From contig JAQGIP010000042.1 in NCBI GenBank assembly GCA_028291055.1, positions 1-36,797 of the forward strand: a stretch of 36,797 nucleotides of DNA, in the 5' to 3' direction. The notes under the pieces were generated by a model. It did no database searches and was not told where the DNA came from. It worked only from the letters and a program-made list of their open reading frames with translations. Positions within the stretch are counted from its first letter, which is position 1. Every line of letters starts with the position of its first letter. Position numbers and translations under genes: made by a program. This DNA comes from Caulobacter sp. GTDB taxonomy: Bacteria; Pseudomonadota; Alphaproteobacteria; Caulobacterales; Caulobacteraceae. Shown piece by piece: positions 22,908-31,617 of the stretch.

Positions 22908-23984
22908 ATGAAGGTTCTACGCGCGCGGGCGGTGATCGCCCTTTGCCTGACGCTCACCCTGGCGGGCCTTGGCGGCGGGGGCGGACAGGCCTCGGCGGCG
23001 GCGGCGCGAGCGCCGCGCGTGGCGGCCGCGCCGTCGGACGCGCAGGCGATGGCCGCGCTGCGGCTGTGGATGCAGCGGGTGGTGGCCTGGTCGCAACCCT
23101 ATGTGGCCGTGCAGGAAGAGTTCGTGAACTGGATCGTCGCTCTCGGCGGCGACATCCTGACAGCGGCGAAGTACGGCGATGATCCGAAAGCGGGCGCGGC
23201 CTGGGCGAGGGATTGGGCGCCGGCCCAACATGCGCGTCTCGCAGATTTGCGCGCCCGCGCGGACGCGTTGAAGGGCGGGCTGCTTCCGGAGGTTCCCCCC
23301 ATGTTGAGAGACTTCGCCCAGACCCGGATCGTGACGGCCAACCTGTCGCGGCTTCCCGACGCCCTGGGCCGGTTGATCGACGAGACGGCGCCGACGCTGG
23401 ATGCCCTGATCGACACCATGGCCCAGACGGCTTCGGGCGACGCGGCCGCCGCCAAGCGTCTGCCCGCCGAGGGCATCGGGCTCGATATCGCCCTGGCCAA
23501 GGCCTCTCTGAACACGCCGAACCCGGCGGCGGGCATCCCCAACCATCCGCTGTCGGACCTGCATGGCGCGCTGCAGGCCACGTGGCGAGCCGACATCGCC
23601 ATCGAACAGGCGGCCCAGGACGGGTTGTCCGGCAAGCCGGTCGACCGCGCCGCCGTGTCCGCCACCTTGCGGGCGGAAGCCGCCAAGACCGAAGCCGCCA
23701 TGAATGCCGCCATCCGCCATACGGCCCTCATGCGCCGGGGCCTCGCCACCATGCCCGACGGGGCCATGAAGCGGGGCGTCTTCCAGGCCCTCGACTCGAT
23801 GGAGGACACGGTGAAGGCCTATGGCGAAGTCGTCGCCGTATGGCGCGCGGTCGCCAACACGGTCGATGATCCCAAGTCGGGGCCATTGGACTGGATCGAA
23901 CAGTCGGCCAAGGTCCAGGGGCCGCTGGCGCGGATTTCCGACCAGGGCATGGAGCGGCGACGGATGCTGGCGGGGGCGCTGTAG
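22908..23984 (+). CDS. Exported helical protein of unknown function (358 aa)
   Basis: An N-terminal signal peptide (MKVLRARAVIALCLTLTLAG, cleavage probably after QASA near residue 30) directs it to the periplasm. The mature part is almost entirely alpha-helical and alanine-rich, with tryptophans early (LWMQRVVAWSQPYVAVQEEF) and a long stretch of short helices (RLPDALGRLIDETAPTLDAL). No enzyme motif or metal ligand is evident. It is divergent from the acidic-tail gene at 21946 and converges with the NIPSNAP gene across the second intergenic repeat. The ribosome-binding site is weak, so the start is moderately certain. Function unknown. Confidence 0.65.
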   Translation: MKVLRARAVIALCLTLTLAGLGGGGGQASAAAARAPRVAAAPSDAQAMAALRLWMQRVVAWSQPYVAVQEEFVNWIVALGGDILTAAKYGDDPKAGAAWARDWAPAQHARLADLRARADALKGGLLPEVPPMLRDFAQTRIVTANLSRLPDALGRLIDETAPTLDALIDTMAQTASGDAAAAKRLPAEGIGLDIALAKASLNTPNPAAGIPNHPLSDLHGALQATWRADIAIEQAAQDGLSGKPVDRAAVSATLRAEAAKTEAAMNAAIRHTALMRRGLATMPDGAMKRGVFQALDSMEDTVKAYGEVVAVWRAVANTVDDPKSGPLDWIEQSAKVQGPLARISDQGMERRRMLAGAL

Positions 23985-24000
23985 GCGGCGCTCTAGGTCT

Positions 24001-24059
24001 TTGTTTTTTAGCGCTTTTCGGCGGCGAACCGGTATCCACTTCGCCGGAAAGCGCGCTAG
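24001..24059. repeat. Intergenic repeat, copy 2 (59 bp)
   Basis: This is the second copy of the element at 21891-21949, with core GCGAACCGGTATCCACTTCG and the same flanks. It lies between the convergent exported-protein gene and the NIPSNAP gene. Its terminal CTAG again forms the stop codon of the minus-strand neighbour (24056-24058). The T-run at 24003-24009 could also help end the rightward transcript. Confidence 0.75.
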
Positions 24060-24379
24060 CCGCCCTCGTCCACCGCGGGCAGGAGAGGCCGCATGAAGCT
24101 GCGGTCATAGCGCAGCACGCAGCTGCTCTCGTCGCGGATGCGGTCGGCCTCGATGAAGTCGGGGTCCTGGCCGAACAGGGTGCGGTATTGCTCATAGGCC
24201 GCCAGGCTCGGGAAGCTGAACAGGGCCAGAGCGCGGTCGCTGGAGCCCTCCGCCGGCAGGAAGTAGCCGTGGTGGCGCCCGCCATGCTGCTCCACCAGCG
24301 CCATCCAGCGCCGGGCGAAGGCTTCGAAGGCGCCGATCTGCTTGGGGTCGATCACGTAGTCCACGACGCAGGTGATCAT
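24056..24379 (-). CDS. NIPSNAP family protein
   Basis: The 107-residue product begins MITCVVDYVIDPKQIGAFEA and continues FARRWMALVEQHGGRHHGYF, SSDRALALFSFPSLAAYEQY and RTLFGQDPDF. This is the ferredoxin-like alpha/beta-barrel pattern of NIPSNAP domains (PF07978, dimeric alpha-beta barrel). Bacterial members are small cytoplasmic proteins, often without a known substrate. AAGGA about eight bases upstream of the ATG supports the start. The last residues (AVDEGG) run into the intergenic repeat that contributes the stop codon. Confidence 0.85.
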   Translation of the reverse strand: MITCVVDYVIDPKQIGAFEAFARRWMALVEQHGGRHHGYFLPAEGSSDRALALFSFPSLAAYEQYRTLFGQDPDFIEADRIRDESSCVLRYDRSFMRPLLPAVDEGG

Positions 24380-24568
24380 CTGGCGGTTCCTTCTGCTGGC
24401 TGCGCTTCGGCGTCGAACGCCATGAATGAGTGACTCTGACCCCTTTCCCGCCTGGTCAGGGGCGGCGGCCTTCCGGCCGAACCATATCGCTGCCCCGGCG
24501 TTATAGCCCCACGTCAGTCGGATATCAGACCGAGCGTCGCACGCGCGTGACGCCGGCAGGAGAAGACC

Positions 24569-25297
24569 ATGCTTCGCAACACGCTTTTAGCCTCCCTGCT
24601 CGTTTCGAGCGCCATGACCCTGGCCGTCGCCACGCCCGCCTTGGCCGGCAAATCCGACCGCGCGCGCGAAGCCATCGCGGCCGCGGAGGCCAAGATCCAC
24701 ACCGCGGAGTCGACCGGCGCCGGCGTCGATGCGCCCAGGGACACCGCCCAGGCCCGGGCTGCCCTGGCCAGCGCCCGGGAGGACCTCAAGTCCGGCCACA
24801 AGGACGCGGCGATCCGCGAGGCCATCCAGGCCCAGGCCATGGCCGACACCGCCATCGGCGCCTCGCAGCAGCGCAAGGACAACGCGCTGGCCGCCGCGCG
24901 CGAGGACAAGCAGGCGACGCAGGAGGCGGCCCGCGACGACGTCGCGGCCGCTCAAGGGCAGGCCGCCGCGGCGCAGGACCAGGCCGCCGCCGCCCAGCAG
25001 CAGGCCGTCGACTCGCAACAGCAGGCCGCCGACGCCAACGCCCGCGCCGACAGCGCCCAGCAGTCGGCCGCCGCCTCGGCCCAGGACGCGGCCTCCGCCC
25101 GCGACGCCGCCACCCTCGCCGCCGCCCAGGCCGCGCGTCCCGCTCCTCAGGTCGAGACGACCATCACGACGCAGCATTCCACCGCCAGCGGCGGGCATGT
25201 GAAGCGCAAGAAGGTGACGACGACACACTCGGCGGCCAGGCCGGCGACGACGTCGAACGAGACCACCACGACGACGACCAAGGTGGTTCCGCAGTAG
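24569..25297 (+). CDS. Exported Ala/Gln-rich coiled-coil protein (DUF4398-like)
   Basis: The 242-residue product has a clear signal peptide (MLRNTLLASLLVSSAMTLAV, cleavage after ALAG region near residue 27) and AGGAG eight bases before the ATG. Residues 30-105 carry the pattern of DUF4398-type envelope helices (AREAIAAAEAKIHTAEST, then AQARAALASAREDLKSGHKD). Residues 105-190 are an alanine/glutamine/aspartate-rich coiled coil of near-repeats such as AAAQDQAAAAQQQAVDSQQQ. The tail is basic and threonine-rich (KRKKVTTTHS, then TTTTTTKVVPQ). It is probably a periplasmic structural or cell-wall-associated protein. Low complexity makes homology weak evidence here. Confidence 0.65.
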   Translation: MLRNTLLASLLVSSAMTLAVATPALAGKSDRAREAIAAAEAKIHTAESTGAGVDAPRDTAQARAALASAREDLKSGHKDAAIREAIQAQAMADTAIGASQQRKDNALAAAREDKQATQEAARDDVAAAQGQAAAAQDQAAAAQQQAVDSQQQAADANARADSAQQSAAASAQDAASARDAATLAAAQAARPAPQVETTITTQHSTASGGHVKRKKVTTTHSAARPATTSNETTTTTTKVVPQ

Positions 25298-25334
25298 GGG
25301 CCGACGCTCCGGGGCGGATCGGGCCGGCCAGCCG

Positions 25335-26099
25335 CTATCGCCGATCGATCCGCCTTTCGACCTGCTGGGCCGCCGTCTCAAACGGCGTGATGTTTTCCAG
25401 GAAGGCGGCCACGGCGGCCACATGGAACTGCAGGTCTTCCAGAAGCTCGGGGTGTCTGCGCAGCGCCGCCGCTCCCGCGGCGGCCTCGCCCGCAGAGAGC
25501 TTCAGGTCGCAGGTGGCGGGCAGGGTGAGGATGTAGGGCGTGTTGTTCACCGGCCGGTCGCCGCACTGCGCGCGAATGGCGTCCTGAATTTCCACCGGGA
25601 TCACGCGCCTGACGTTGTGGCGATAGGGCGTGTCCACGGCGGGATCGTCGATCAGTGAGTAGTCCGACGTCATCAGGTAGGTGAGATTGGAGCGAAGGTT
25701 GGGGTCGTCGATAGAATGCAACCGGTCGGCGCCGAGCACCGTCGACAAGGTCGTGCTGTTGGTCCCCAGCGTGTTGATCTGGCTGGCCTGATAGGCGGCG
25801 ATGACGAAGTCCCGATCGCTGACCTTGGGGTCGCCCCGCCAGCCCGCGATCGCGACGTCGGTATAGCTTCGGGTGACCGCATAATACCGCCGGGCGTGAA
25901 CGAAGTAGTCGGTCATCTGCTTCAGGGTGGGGCCGAGTTGGACGACCATGCGCCGCGTCTCGGCCTTCTCCGTCTGCTGCTGGTTCCAGTTGGCGACCCA
26001 GGTGCCGATAAACACGCCGACGATGACGATGGCGAGCTCGATGGCGATGGCCATCCAGTCCTGCGCCCGAAGCCTGGCGGCGGCGCGTTTGAAGATCAT
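25335..26099 (-). CDS. Single-pass membrane-anchored protein of unknown function (254 aa)
   Basis: From the ATG at 26097-26099 the product reads MIFKRAAARLRAQDWMAIAI, then ELAIVIVGVFIGTWVANWNQ. This is one transmembrane helix (about 15-37) of the type shared by many alphaproteobacterial proteins with a DW...ELxIVxxGVFIGxxVxNWN start. The remaining 215 residues should face the periplasm, with a mostly helical content and two cysteines (QCGDRP and PATCDLKL) that could form a disulfide. The open frame extends 16 codons upstream, but that part does not look like family sequence. I recognise the anchor type but not a function. Confidence 0.65.
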   Translation of the reverse strand: MIFKRAAARLRAQDWMAIAIELAIVIVGVFIGTWVANWNQQQTEKAETRRMVVQLGPTLKQMTDYFVHARRYYAVTRSYTDVAIAGWRGDPKVSDRDFVIAAYQASQINTLGTNSTTLSTVLGADRLHSIDDPNLRSNLTYLMTSDYSLIDDPAVDTPYRHNVRRVIPVEIQDAIRAQCGDRPVNNTPYILTLPATCDLKLSAGEAAAGAAALRRHPELLEDLQFHVAAVAAFLENITPFETAAQQVERRIDRR

Positions 26100-26275
26100 G
26101 AAGCGTGTGCCCTGTTGGCTGTCTCTCGGAGGGCCCGCGAGATGCATCGGCAGAGCTTAATGCACGAATCCCTGCATTCCAGCCCATCCCGGAACGGGGG
26201 CGCCTAATCGTCGCGCTTGGAATTCGTGGGGCCGCAAGGCTGGCGTTCCGGGCCCCCGCCCGTTAGCAGACCGCC

Positions 26276-27904
26276 ATGATCCGCCTCGACAATATCTCCA
26301 AGCAGAACGGCCACCAGATCCTGTTCATCGAAGCCTCGATGGGCGTCCTTAAAGGCGAGAAGGTGGGGCTGGTCGGCCCGAACGGGGCCGGCAAGACGAC
26401 GCTGTTCCGGATGATCACCGGCTCCGAGCAGCCCGACGACGGGCTGGTGGCGATCGATAGCGGCATGACCATCGGCTACTTCAGCCAGGACGTCGGCGAG
26501 ATGTCGGGCCAGAGCGCGGTGGCCGCGGTGATGGACGGCGTGGGGCCGGTCAGCGCGCTGGCGGCCGAGATGGCCCAGCTCGAGGCGGCCATGGTCGATC
26601 CGGACCAGGCCGACCGGCTGGACGCCGTCATCGAGCGCTATGGCGAGGTGCAGGAGCGTTTCCAGGAGCTGGACGGCTATGCGCTGGACGCCCGCGCGCG
26701 CGAGGTGCTGGCGGGTCTCTCCTTCAGCCAGGAGCGGATGGACGGCGATGTGGGGCTGCTGTCCGGCGGCTGGAAGATGCGTGTGGCCCTGGCGCGCATC
26801 CTGCTGATGCGGCCCGACGGCATGCTGCTGGACGAACCCAGCAACCACCTGGACCTGGAAAGCCTGATCTGGCTTGAGGCGTTCTTGAAGTCCTACGACG
26901 GCGCCCTGCTGATGACCTCGCACGACCGCGCCTTCATGAACCGCATCATCGGCAAGGTGGTGGAGATCGATGGGGGTTCGCTGATCAGCTATTCGGGCGA
27001 TCTGGATTTCTACGAGCAGCAGCGCGCGCTGGGCGAGGCGCAGCGCCAGGCGCAGTACGAGCGCCAGCAGGCCATGCTGGCCAAGGAGATCAAGTTCATC
27101 GAGCGATTCAAGGCGCGCGCCAGCCACGCCGCCCAGGTGCAGAGCCGGGTGAAGAAGCTCGACAAGATCGAACGCGTGGAGGCGCCGCGGCGCCGTCAGT
27201 CGGTGCAGTTCGACTTCAAGAGCCCGCCGCGCTCGGGCGACGACGTGATCGCCCTGCGCGGCGTGCACAAGGGCTACGGCGCCCAGCCGATCTATGAGGG
27301 GCTGGATTTCCTGGTGCGCCGCAAGGAGCGCTGGTGCGTGCTGGGCGCCAACGGGGCGGGCAAGTCGACGCTGCTGAAACTGGTGGCCGGCGCCACCGCG
27401 CCCGACCAGGGCAAGGTCAACATCGGCGCCAGCGTGCGGATGGGCTATTTCGCCCAGCACTCCATGGACCTGCTGGACGGCGAGGAAACCATTTTCGAGT
27501 CCCTGGAGAGCGCCTTCCCGCAGGCGGGGCAGGGGGCGTTGCGCACGCTGGCGGGCTGTTTCGGCTTCTCCGGCGACGATGTGGAAAAGCCCTGCCGGGT
27601 GCTGTCCGGCGGCGAGAAGGCGCGGCTGGTCATGGCCAAGATGCTGTTCGATCCGCCCAACCTTCTGGTGCTCGACGAGCCGACCAACCACCTCGACATG
27701 GCGACCAAGGCGATGCTGGTCGCGGCCCTGGCGGACTTCGAAGGCACGATGCTGTTCGTCTCCCACGACCGCCATTTCTTAGGCGCGCTATCGAACCGCG
27801 TGCTGGAGCTGACGCCGGAGGGAGTTCACCAGTATGGCGGCGGGTATTCGGAGTATGTGGCGCGCACGGGGCAGGAGGCGCCGGGGTTGCATCCGGGAGG
27901 GTAG
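26276..27904 (+). CDS. ABC-F family ATPase (YbiT/EttA-like)
   Basis: The 542-residue soluble protein has two ABC ATPase domains and no transmembrane segment. Domain 1 has Walker A GPNGAGKT (34-41), signature LSGGWKMR (162-169) and Walker B MLLDEPSNHLD (183-193). The charged P-site-tRNA-interacting linker spans about 240-320 (EIKFIERFKARASHAAQVQS). Domain 2 has GANGAGKS (357-364), LSGGEKARL and LLVLDEPTNHLD (463-474). Such proteins act on the ribosome, gating translation elongation or relieving stalls. The first signature LSGGW and the short linker favour the YbiT group. Its last 200 bp are duplicated in diverged form at 31355-31555. The DoxX gene converges 12 bp past its stop. Confidence 0.93.
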   Translation: MIRLDNISKQNGHQILFIEASMGVLKGEKVGLVGPNGAGKTTLFRMITGSEQPDDGLVAIDSGMTIGYFSQDVGEMSGQSAVAAVMDGVGPVSALAAEMAQLEAAMVDPDQADRLDAVIERYGEVQERFQELDGYALDARAREVLAGLSFSQERMDGDVGLLSGGWKMRVALARILLMRPDGMLLDEPSNHLDLESLIWLEAFLKSYDGALLMTSHDRAFMNRIIGKVVEIDGGSLISYSGDLDFYEQQRALGEAQRQAQYERQQAMLAKEIKFIERFKARASHAAQVQSRVKKLDKIERVEAPRRRQSVQFDFKSPPRSGDDVIALRGVHKGYGAQPIYEGLDFLVRRKERWCVLGANGAGKSTLLKLVAGATAPDQGKVNIGASVRMGYFAQHSMDLLDGEETIFESLESAFPQAGQGALRTLAGCFGFSGDDVEKPCRVLSGGEKARLVMAKMLFDPPNLLVLDEPTNHLDMATKAMLVAALADFEGTMLFVSHDRHFLGALSNRVLELTPEGVHQYGGGYSEYVARTGQEAPGLHPGG

Positions 27905-27916
27905 GGGATCGACGCC

Positions 27917-28351
27917 CTAGCCAGGCCGCCGCACGCTATTCAGGACGGCCCGCAAGTCGGGCGTCGGGACCAGGGCGGCGGGGCCGTCTCCGGCGAGCGC
28001 CTGAAGGCCGAGCAATGCGAGCCAGACCAAGGGCAGTTCCGCCCCCGCGCCCGTGAAATAGAACCCCTTGCGGACCAGCCAGAACTGGGCGGCGCCGATC
28101 ATCATGGGCATGGCGTAAAGAGCGACCAGCCGGGCGTAGACTCCCGGGATCAAGAGCAGCGCCCCCGCGACCTCGGCCGAAAGCACATAGGCCGGCACGA
28201 AGGCGGGATAGCCCTGCCGCGTGAGATTGCCCCACCAGGCCGCAAGGCCGCCGGGCAGGACGGCGATCTTCCAGTAGAGGTGCGCGATGAACAGGCTCCC
28301 GAGCAGGAGCCGCAGCAGCAGCGCTTCGAGCTTGTGCGGGCGTGTTTGCAA
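27917..28351 (-). CDS. DoxX family membrane protein
   Basis: The 144-residue product has four transmembrane helices. It begins with the DoxX-type segment LLLRLLLGSLFIAHLYWKIA and continues GYPAFVPAYVLSAEVAGALL, LLIPGVYARLVALYAMPMMI and LPLVWLALLGLQALAGDG. Members are linked to quinone or thiosulfate metabolism in some organisms, but most are of unknown role, so no reaction is assigned. The start is a TTG at 28351 preceded by a G-rich stretch (GGGGGAAGG); no ATG lies early enough. It converges with the ABC-F gene, with 12 bp between stops, and is divergent from the methyltransferase gene. Confidence 0.85.
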   Translation of the reverse strand: MQTRPHKLEALLLRLLLGSLFIAHLYWKIAVLPGGLAAWWGNLTRQGYPAFVPAYVLSAEVAGALLLIPGVYARLVALYAMPMMIGAAQFWLVRKGFYFTGAGAELPLVWLALLGLQALAGDGPAALVPTPDLRAVLNSVRRPG

Positions 28352-28531
28352 GCCTTCCCCCGAATGGCGCTGCCGGTCTCCCGCTCAGCGTAGAGCGCCG
28401 GGGGCGGAGGCACAAACGGGGCCATCCGGGAGGGCCGCGACAACCACTGTCCCCCAATTGCGCTGTCTCACCGAAGGAGTGCGGTCCAATATCCTGTCCC
28501 CCTATCCCAAACCGCTGACGCGGCAGGTGCG

Positions 28532-29311
28532 ATGATGGCTTTCAACCGGGCTGACTTCTACGACGCCGAGTTGCGCCGGCTCGACGAACACTTCCGCGCC
28601 GCCCTCGGGGTCGCTCCGGCCGACCGCGTGCTGGATATCGGCTGCGGCGCCGGGCAATCCGCTCGTCAGGCCGCCCGCATCGCGGTTCAAGGAAGCGTGG
28701 TCGGCGTGGATGTGTCGGACGAGATGCTTGAGGTGGCGCGCCGGCGCAGCGCGGCGCAGGGGCTGGGGAATGTCGTGTTCGAGCGGGCCGATGCCCAGAC
28801 CCACGCGTTTGCCGCCGCGCATTTCGACCTGTGCGTCAGCCGCTTCGGCGTGATGTTCTTTGCCGACCCGCTCGCCGCCTTCAGCAATATTGCCCGGGCG
28901 ATGCGCCCGTCAGCCCGCCTGGTGCTCATGGTGTGGCAGAGCCGTGAGCGTAATGCCTGGGCCACCGCCATGCAGGGGGTGTTGGGTTCGCAAGACGGTC
29001 AGGCCGGCAAGACGCCCCCCGCCTTCTCCCTCGGTGACCCCGCCGTCACGACGGGCATCCTGAGCGCGGCGGGCTTTGCCTCGATCGACTTCGCCGATGT
29101 GCACGAGCCGGTCTTCTATGGCGCGAGTGTCGGCGCGGCCTTCGAGGCTGTCGCGGCGCTGTTCCTCGCCGGCTCTGGGCCGGAGGTCTCCGGCGCGGCG
29201 GCGGAGGATCGGCTGCGGCGCCTGCGCGCCCTGCTGGAGGCGCACCTGACGGCGGACGGCGTGCTGTTCGACTCTCGCGCCTGGATCGTGACGGCGCGCA
29301 GGGACGGCTGA
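28532..29311 (+). CDS. Class I SAM-dependent methyltransferase
   Basis: The 259-residue product carries the class I methyltransferase signatures: motif I VLDIGCGAGQSARQA (about 34-48), the acidic residue after beta 2 in VGVDVSDEMLEVARRR (58-73), motif III ERADAQTHAF, motif IV HFDLCVSRFGVMFFADPLAA and the following ARAMRPSARLVLMVWQ. The layout matches the Methyltransf_11/25 (UbiE-like) group. The substrate is unknown. The gene precedes the DUF385-type gene on the same strand by about 170 bp. Start: the first of two tandem ATG codons; the second is equally possible. Confidence 0.88.
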   Translation: MMAFNRADFYDAELRRLDEHFRAALGVAPADRVLDIGCGAGQSARQAARIAVQGSVVGVDVSDEMLEVARRRSAAQGLGNVVFERADAQTHAFAAAHFDLCVSRFGVMFFADPLAAFSNIARAMRPSARLVLMVWQSRERNAWATAMQGVLGSQDGQAGKTPPAFSLGDPAVTTGILSAAGFASIDFADVHEPVFYGASVGAAFEAVAALFLAGSGPEVSGAAAEDRLRRLRALLEAHLTADGVLFDSRAWIVTARRDG

Positions 29312-29484
29312 AGCGTCAAGGGGCGCCGCGCTTGCCTGAACGCCCACGCCACGCTGGTTGCTGCACGATCTTTGGGGCAGTGCTAGGCTGACGGCGCCGC
29401 GGCAGCGGAGCGATCCGCCGCTGTTTGCGTTCGAGGAAGGTCTTCATTCCAGAGGCGACGTGAGCCGGATCAAAGGAGATGGCG

Positions 29485-29937
29485 ATGGAAGAGCTGAGGC
29501 CGGCGCGCTCGCGCGCTGAAATGGATCTGAGCGTCTTTGGACCGAGCCACGTCCGCCTCTACCAGGAGACGGACGGCCAACAGGGCTACCTGTGGAACGG
29601 CGCGCAGATCCTGCTGCTGACCACCAGGGGGCGAAAGTCCGGCCAGATGCGGACCACGCCGCTGATCTTCGTGACCAACGGCGAGGACCCGGTGATCATC
29701 GCCTCCAAGGGCGGCGCGCCGGATCACCCGGACTGGTACCTGAACCTGGAGGCGGACCCGCACGTGCAGGTGCAGGTCAAGGCCGACATTTTCGACGCCG
29801 TGGCGCGCACGGCCTCGGGGCCGGAGCGGGAGCGCCTATGGAGCGAGGCGCTGAAGGCTTGGCCGATGTACGCCGATTACCAGCGCAACACCGAGCGCGA
29901 GATCCCCGTCGTGGTCCTGGAACGCCGGCGGGCCTGA
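29485..29937 (+). CDS. Nitroreductase/deazaflavin-dependent oxidoreductase (DUF385/Ddn-like) family
   Basis: The 150-residue product shows the Ddn/DUF385 split-barrel signature LLLTTRGRKSGQMRTTPLIF, followed by VIIASKGGAPDHPDWYLNLE and VQVQVKADIFDAVARTASGP. Actinobacterial relatives use F420H2 to reduce quinones or nitro compounds. Whether an alphaproteobacterium of this kind makes F420 is unknown, so the cofactor may be different. I chose the ATG at 29485 because GGAG lies six bases upstream. The ATG at 29479 directly abuts the GGAG and is too close. It converges with the P450 gene about 45 bp away. Confidence 0.85.
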   Translation: MEELRPARSRAEMDLSVFGPSHVRLYQETDGQQGYLWNGAQILLLTTRGRKSGQMRTTPLIFVTNGEDPVIIASKGGAPDHPDWYLNLEADPHVQVQVKADIFDAVARTASGPERERLWSEALKAWPMYADYQRNTEREIPVVVLERRRA

Positions 29938-29982
29938 AGGTGGCGACTTCGGCGCGACTTCGGTCGTCTGGAGGCGCCGGCG

Positions 29983-31236
29983 CTAGTTCCGCGCCGGGAT
30001 GATCACCGGCAGCGTCTCATAGCCCTTCACGAACACCGAGTGGGTGCGGTCGGGTTCGCGGGTCAGGCGCACTTCAGGGAAGCGGGCCAGGATCTCTTCC
30101 CAGATGATGGTGAGTTGCAGCTCGGCCAGGCGATTGCCGACGCAGCGGTGGATGCCGAAGCCGAAGGACAGGTGGTTGCGGGGGCGTTCGCGCTCGATGA
30201 TGTAGGCGTTGGGCTCAGTGATCTGGCGCTCGTCGCGGTTGCCCGAGACGTACCACATGACGACCCGGTCGCCGGCCTTGATGGTCTTGCCGTGCATCTC
30301 GAAATCCCGGGTCGCGGTGCGCGCCATGTGGGCGAGCGGGGTCTGCCAGCGGATGGTTTCGGAGACCATGGAGGGGATCAGGGAAGGGTCGGCGCGCAGC
30401 CTGGCGTACTGGTCCGGGTGCTTGTTCAGGGCATAGATGGAGCCGGAGATGGTGTTGCGCGTCGTGTCGTTGCCGCCGATGATCAGCAGCACGACGTTGG
30501 AGTGGTAGTCGGTGACGCTGAGGTTCCGGGTGGCCTCGGCGTGGGCCATCATCGAGACCAGGTCGAACTTGGGCGGGGCGTTGACGCGGTCGTTCCACAG
30601 CGCGGTGAAGCGGGCGAAGCAGGCGTCGGCCTCCTGGCGCTTGTGCTCCCAGCTCTTGGCCGGCCCGAAGCCCGGGGCATTGGTGAACATGTCGGACCAG
30701 AAGGTCAGCAGCCGGCGCTCCTCCTGCGGGAAGTCGAACAGCGTGGCCAGGGTCATGGCCGTCAGTTCCTTGGAGACCCGGTCGACCCAGTCGAACTCCT
30801 CGCCGATCGGCAGGGCGTCCAGGATCTTGCCGGCCTCGGCGCGGATGATGGGGGCCATGACCTGCAGATTGGCCGGGGCCACGGCGGGGCTGACGGCCTT
30901 GCGCTGGACGTCGTGGCCGGGGGGGTCCATGGCGATGAAGCTGGAACCGCGCGGGCGCTTGTCCGCCTCGGCCTTGGCCTCCAGGGTCTGCAGGACGATG
31001 CCGTCGGCGGAGGAGAAGACCTCGTGGTTGGTGTCCACCGCCATGATGTCGGCGTAGCGGCTGATCGACCAGAAGCCGTCGTAGACCTCGCCGGGCGGCG
31101 TCCAGTGGATGGGCGCCTCGTTGCGCAGGCGTTCGAACACCGGCCAGATGGCGTCGGCGACGAAGAGATCGGCATGCGCCGGGTTCACCGCCTCGATGGG
31201 CGTGGCGTTGTTGAAGGCGATCGAACCGTCGTCCAT
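29983..31236 (-). CDS. Cytochrome P450
   Basis: The 417-residue soluble bacterial P450 contains all signatures: the I-helix oxygen-binding segment GGNDTTR (254-260, an N-D in place of the common A-G-x-D/E), the ExxR pair SETIR (E293, R296), and the heme-thiolate loop SFGFGIHRCVGNRLAE with proximal C365. The length is typical for class I enzymes that take electrons from a ferredoxin; no ferredoxin or reductase gene is adjacent. The start is the ATG at 31234-31236. The open frame runs further upstream across the ABC-F remnant on the other strand, but that part is not P450-like. Relatives hydroxylate terpenes, steroids or fatty acids; the substrate is not predictable here. Confidence 0.94.
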   Translation of the reverse strand: MDDGSIAFNNATPIEAVNPAHADLFVADAIWPVFERLRNEAPIHWTPPGEVYDGFWSISRYADIMAVDTNHEVFSSADGIVLQTLEAKAEADKRPRGSSFIAMDPPGHDVQRKAVSPAVAPANLQVMAPIIRAEAGKILDALPIGEEFDWVDRVSKELTAMTLATLFDFPQEERRLLTFWSDMFTNAPGFGPAKSWEHKRQEADACFARFTALWNDRVNAPPKFDLVSMMAHAEATRNLSVTDYHSNVVLLIIGGNDTTRNTISGSIYALNKHPDQYARLRADPSLIPSMVSETIRWQTPLAHMARTATRDFEMHGKTIKAGDRVVMWYVSGNRDERQITEPNAYIIERERPRNHLSFGFGIHRCVGNRLAELQLTIIWEEILARFPEVRLTREPDRTHSVFVKGYETLPVIIPARN

Positions 31237-31354
31237 GAGGCTTCTCCGTCCCTGACCCGGGGATGGGACCTTTCCAGGCGCGGTTTCGCAAGGATTAGTT
31301 GGCGGGCGAGGCTCTGGGGGAAGACGGGGCGAGGTGCTCCTGTTCCCGTTTCCT

Positions 31355-31555
31355 AAGGCGATGCTGGTCGCGGCCGTGGCGGACTTCGAGGGGACGATGT
31401 TGTTCGTTTCCCACGACCGCCACGTCCTGGGGGCGCTGTCGAACCGCGTGCTGGAGCTGACGCCGGAGGGGGTCTGCCCGTATGGCGGCGGGTATTCGGA
31501 ATATGTGGCCCGCACGGGGCAGGAGGCGCCGGGGTTGCATCCGGGGGGTAGGGGG
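31355..31555 (+). pseudogene. Diverged copy of the ABC-F gene 3' end
   Basis: These 201 bp match 27707-27908, the last 66 codons and stop of the ABC-F gene, at about 90% identity by hand count. The switch-region motif LFVSHDRH and the tail GQEAPGLHPGG are kept. Most differences are at third codon positions, so the fragment comes from a gene that evolved under selection, not from a recent local duplication. A one-base loss near the end (six Gs in place of GGGAGGG) shifts the stop. No 5' part exists. It lies 60 bp before the Avs-like gene, at the edge of that insertion. Confidence 0.8.
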
Positions 31556-31617
31556 GGCGGGTTATGTGGGCTGTCGCTGAAGCCCTGATGGCGTAGCTTC
31601 GTCGCGCCAAAGTTGCC

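Noticed and set aside
24729..25202. Pro/Arg/Thr-rich frame overlapping the coiled-coil protein gene
   Set aside because: Out-of-frame shadow of an Ala/Gln-rich gene that has a signal peptide and a good ribosome-binding site.
26204..27775. 523-codon open frame on the minus strand
   Set aside because: Antisense to the ABC-F gene, with His/Gln/Arg-rich composition; all ABC signatures are on the plus strand.
30040..31356. 438-codon open frame on the plus strand
   Set aside because: It lies wholly antisense to the P450 gene, is composed mostly of Gly/Ala/Val/Asp/Arg, and shows no motif; such frames are common opposite G+C-rich genes.
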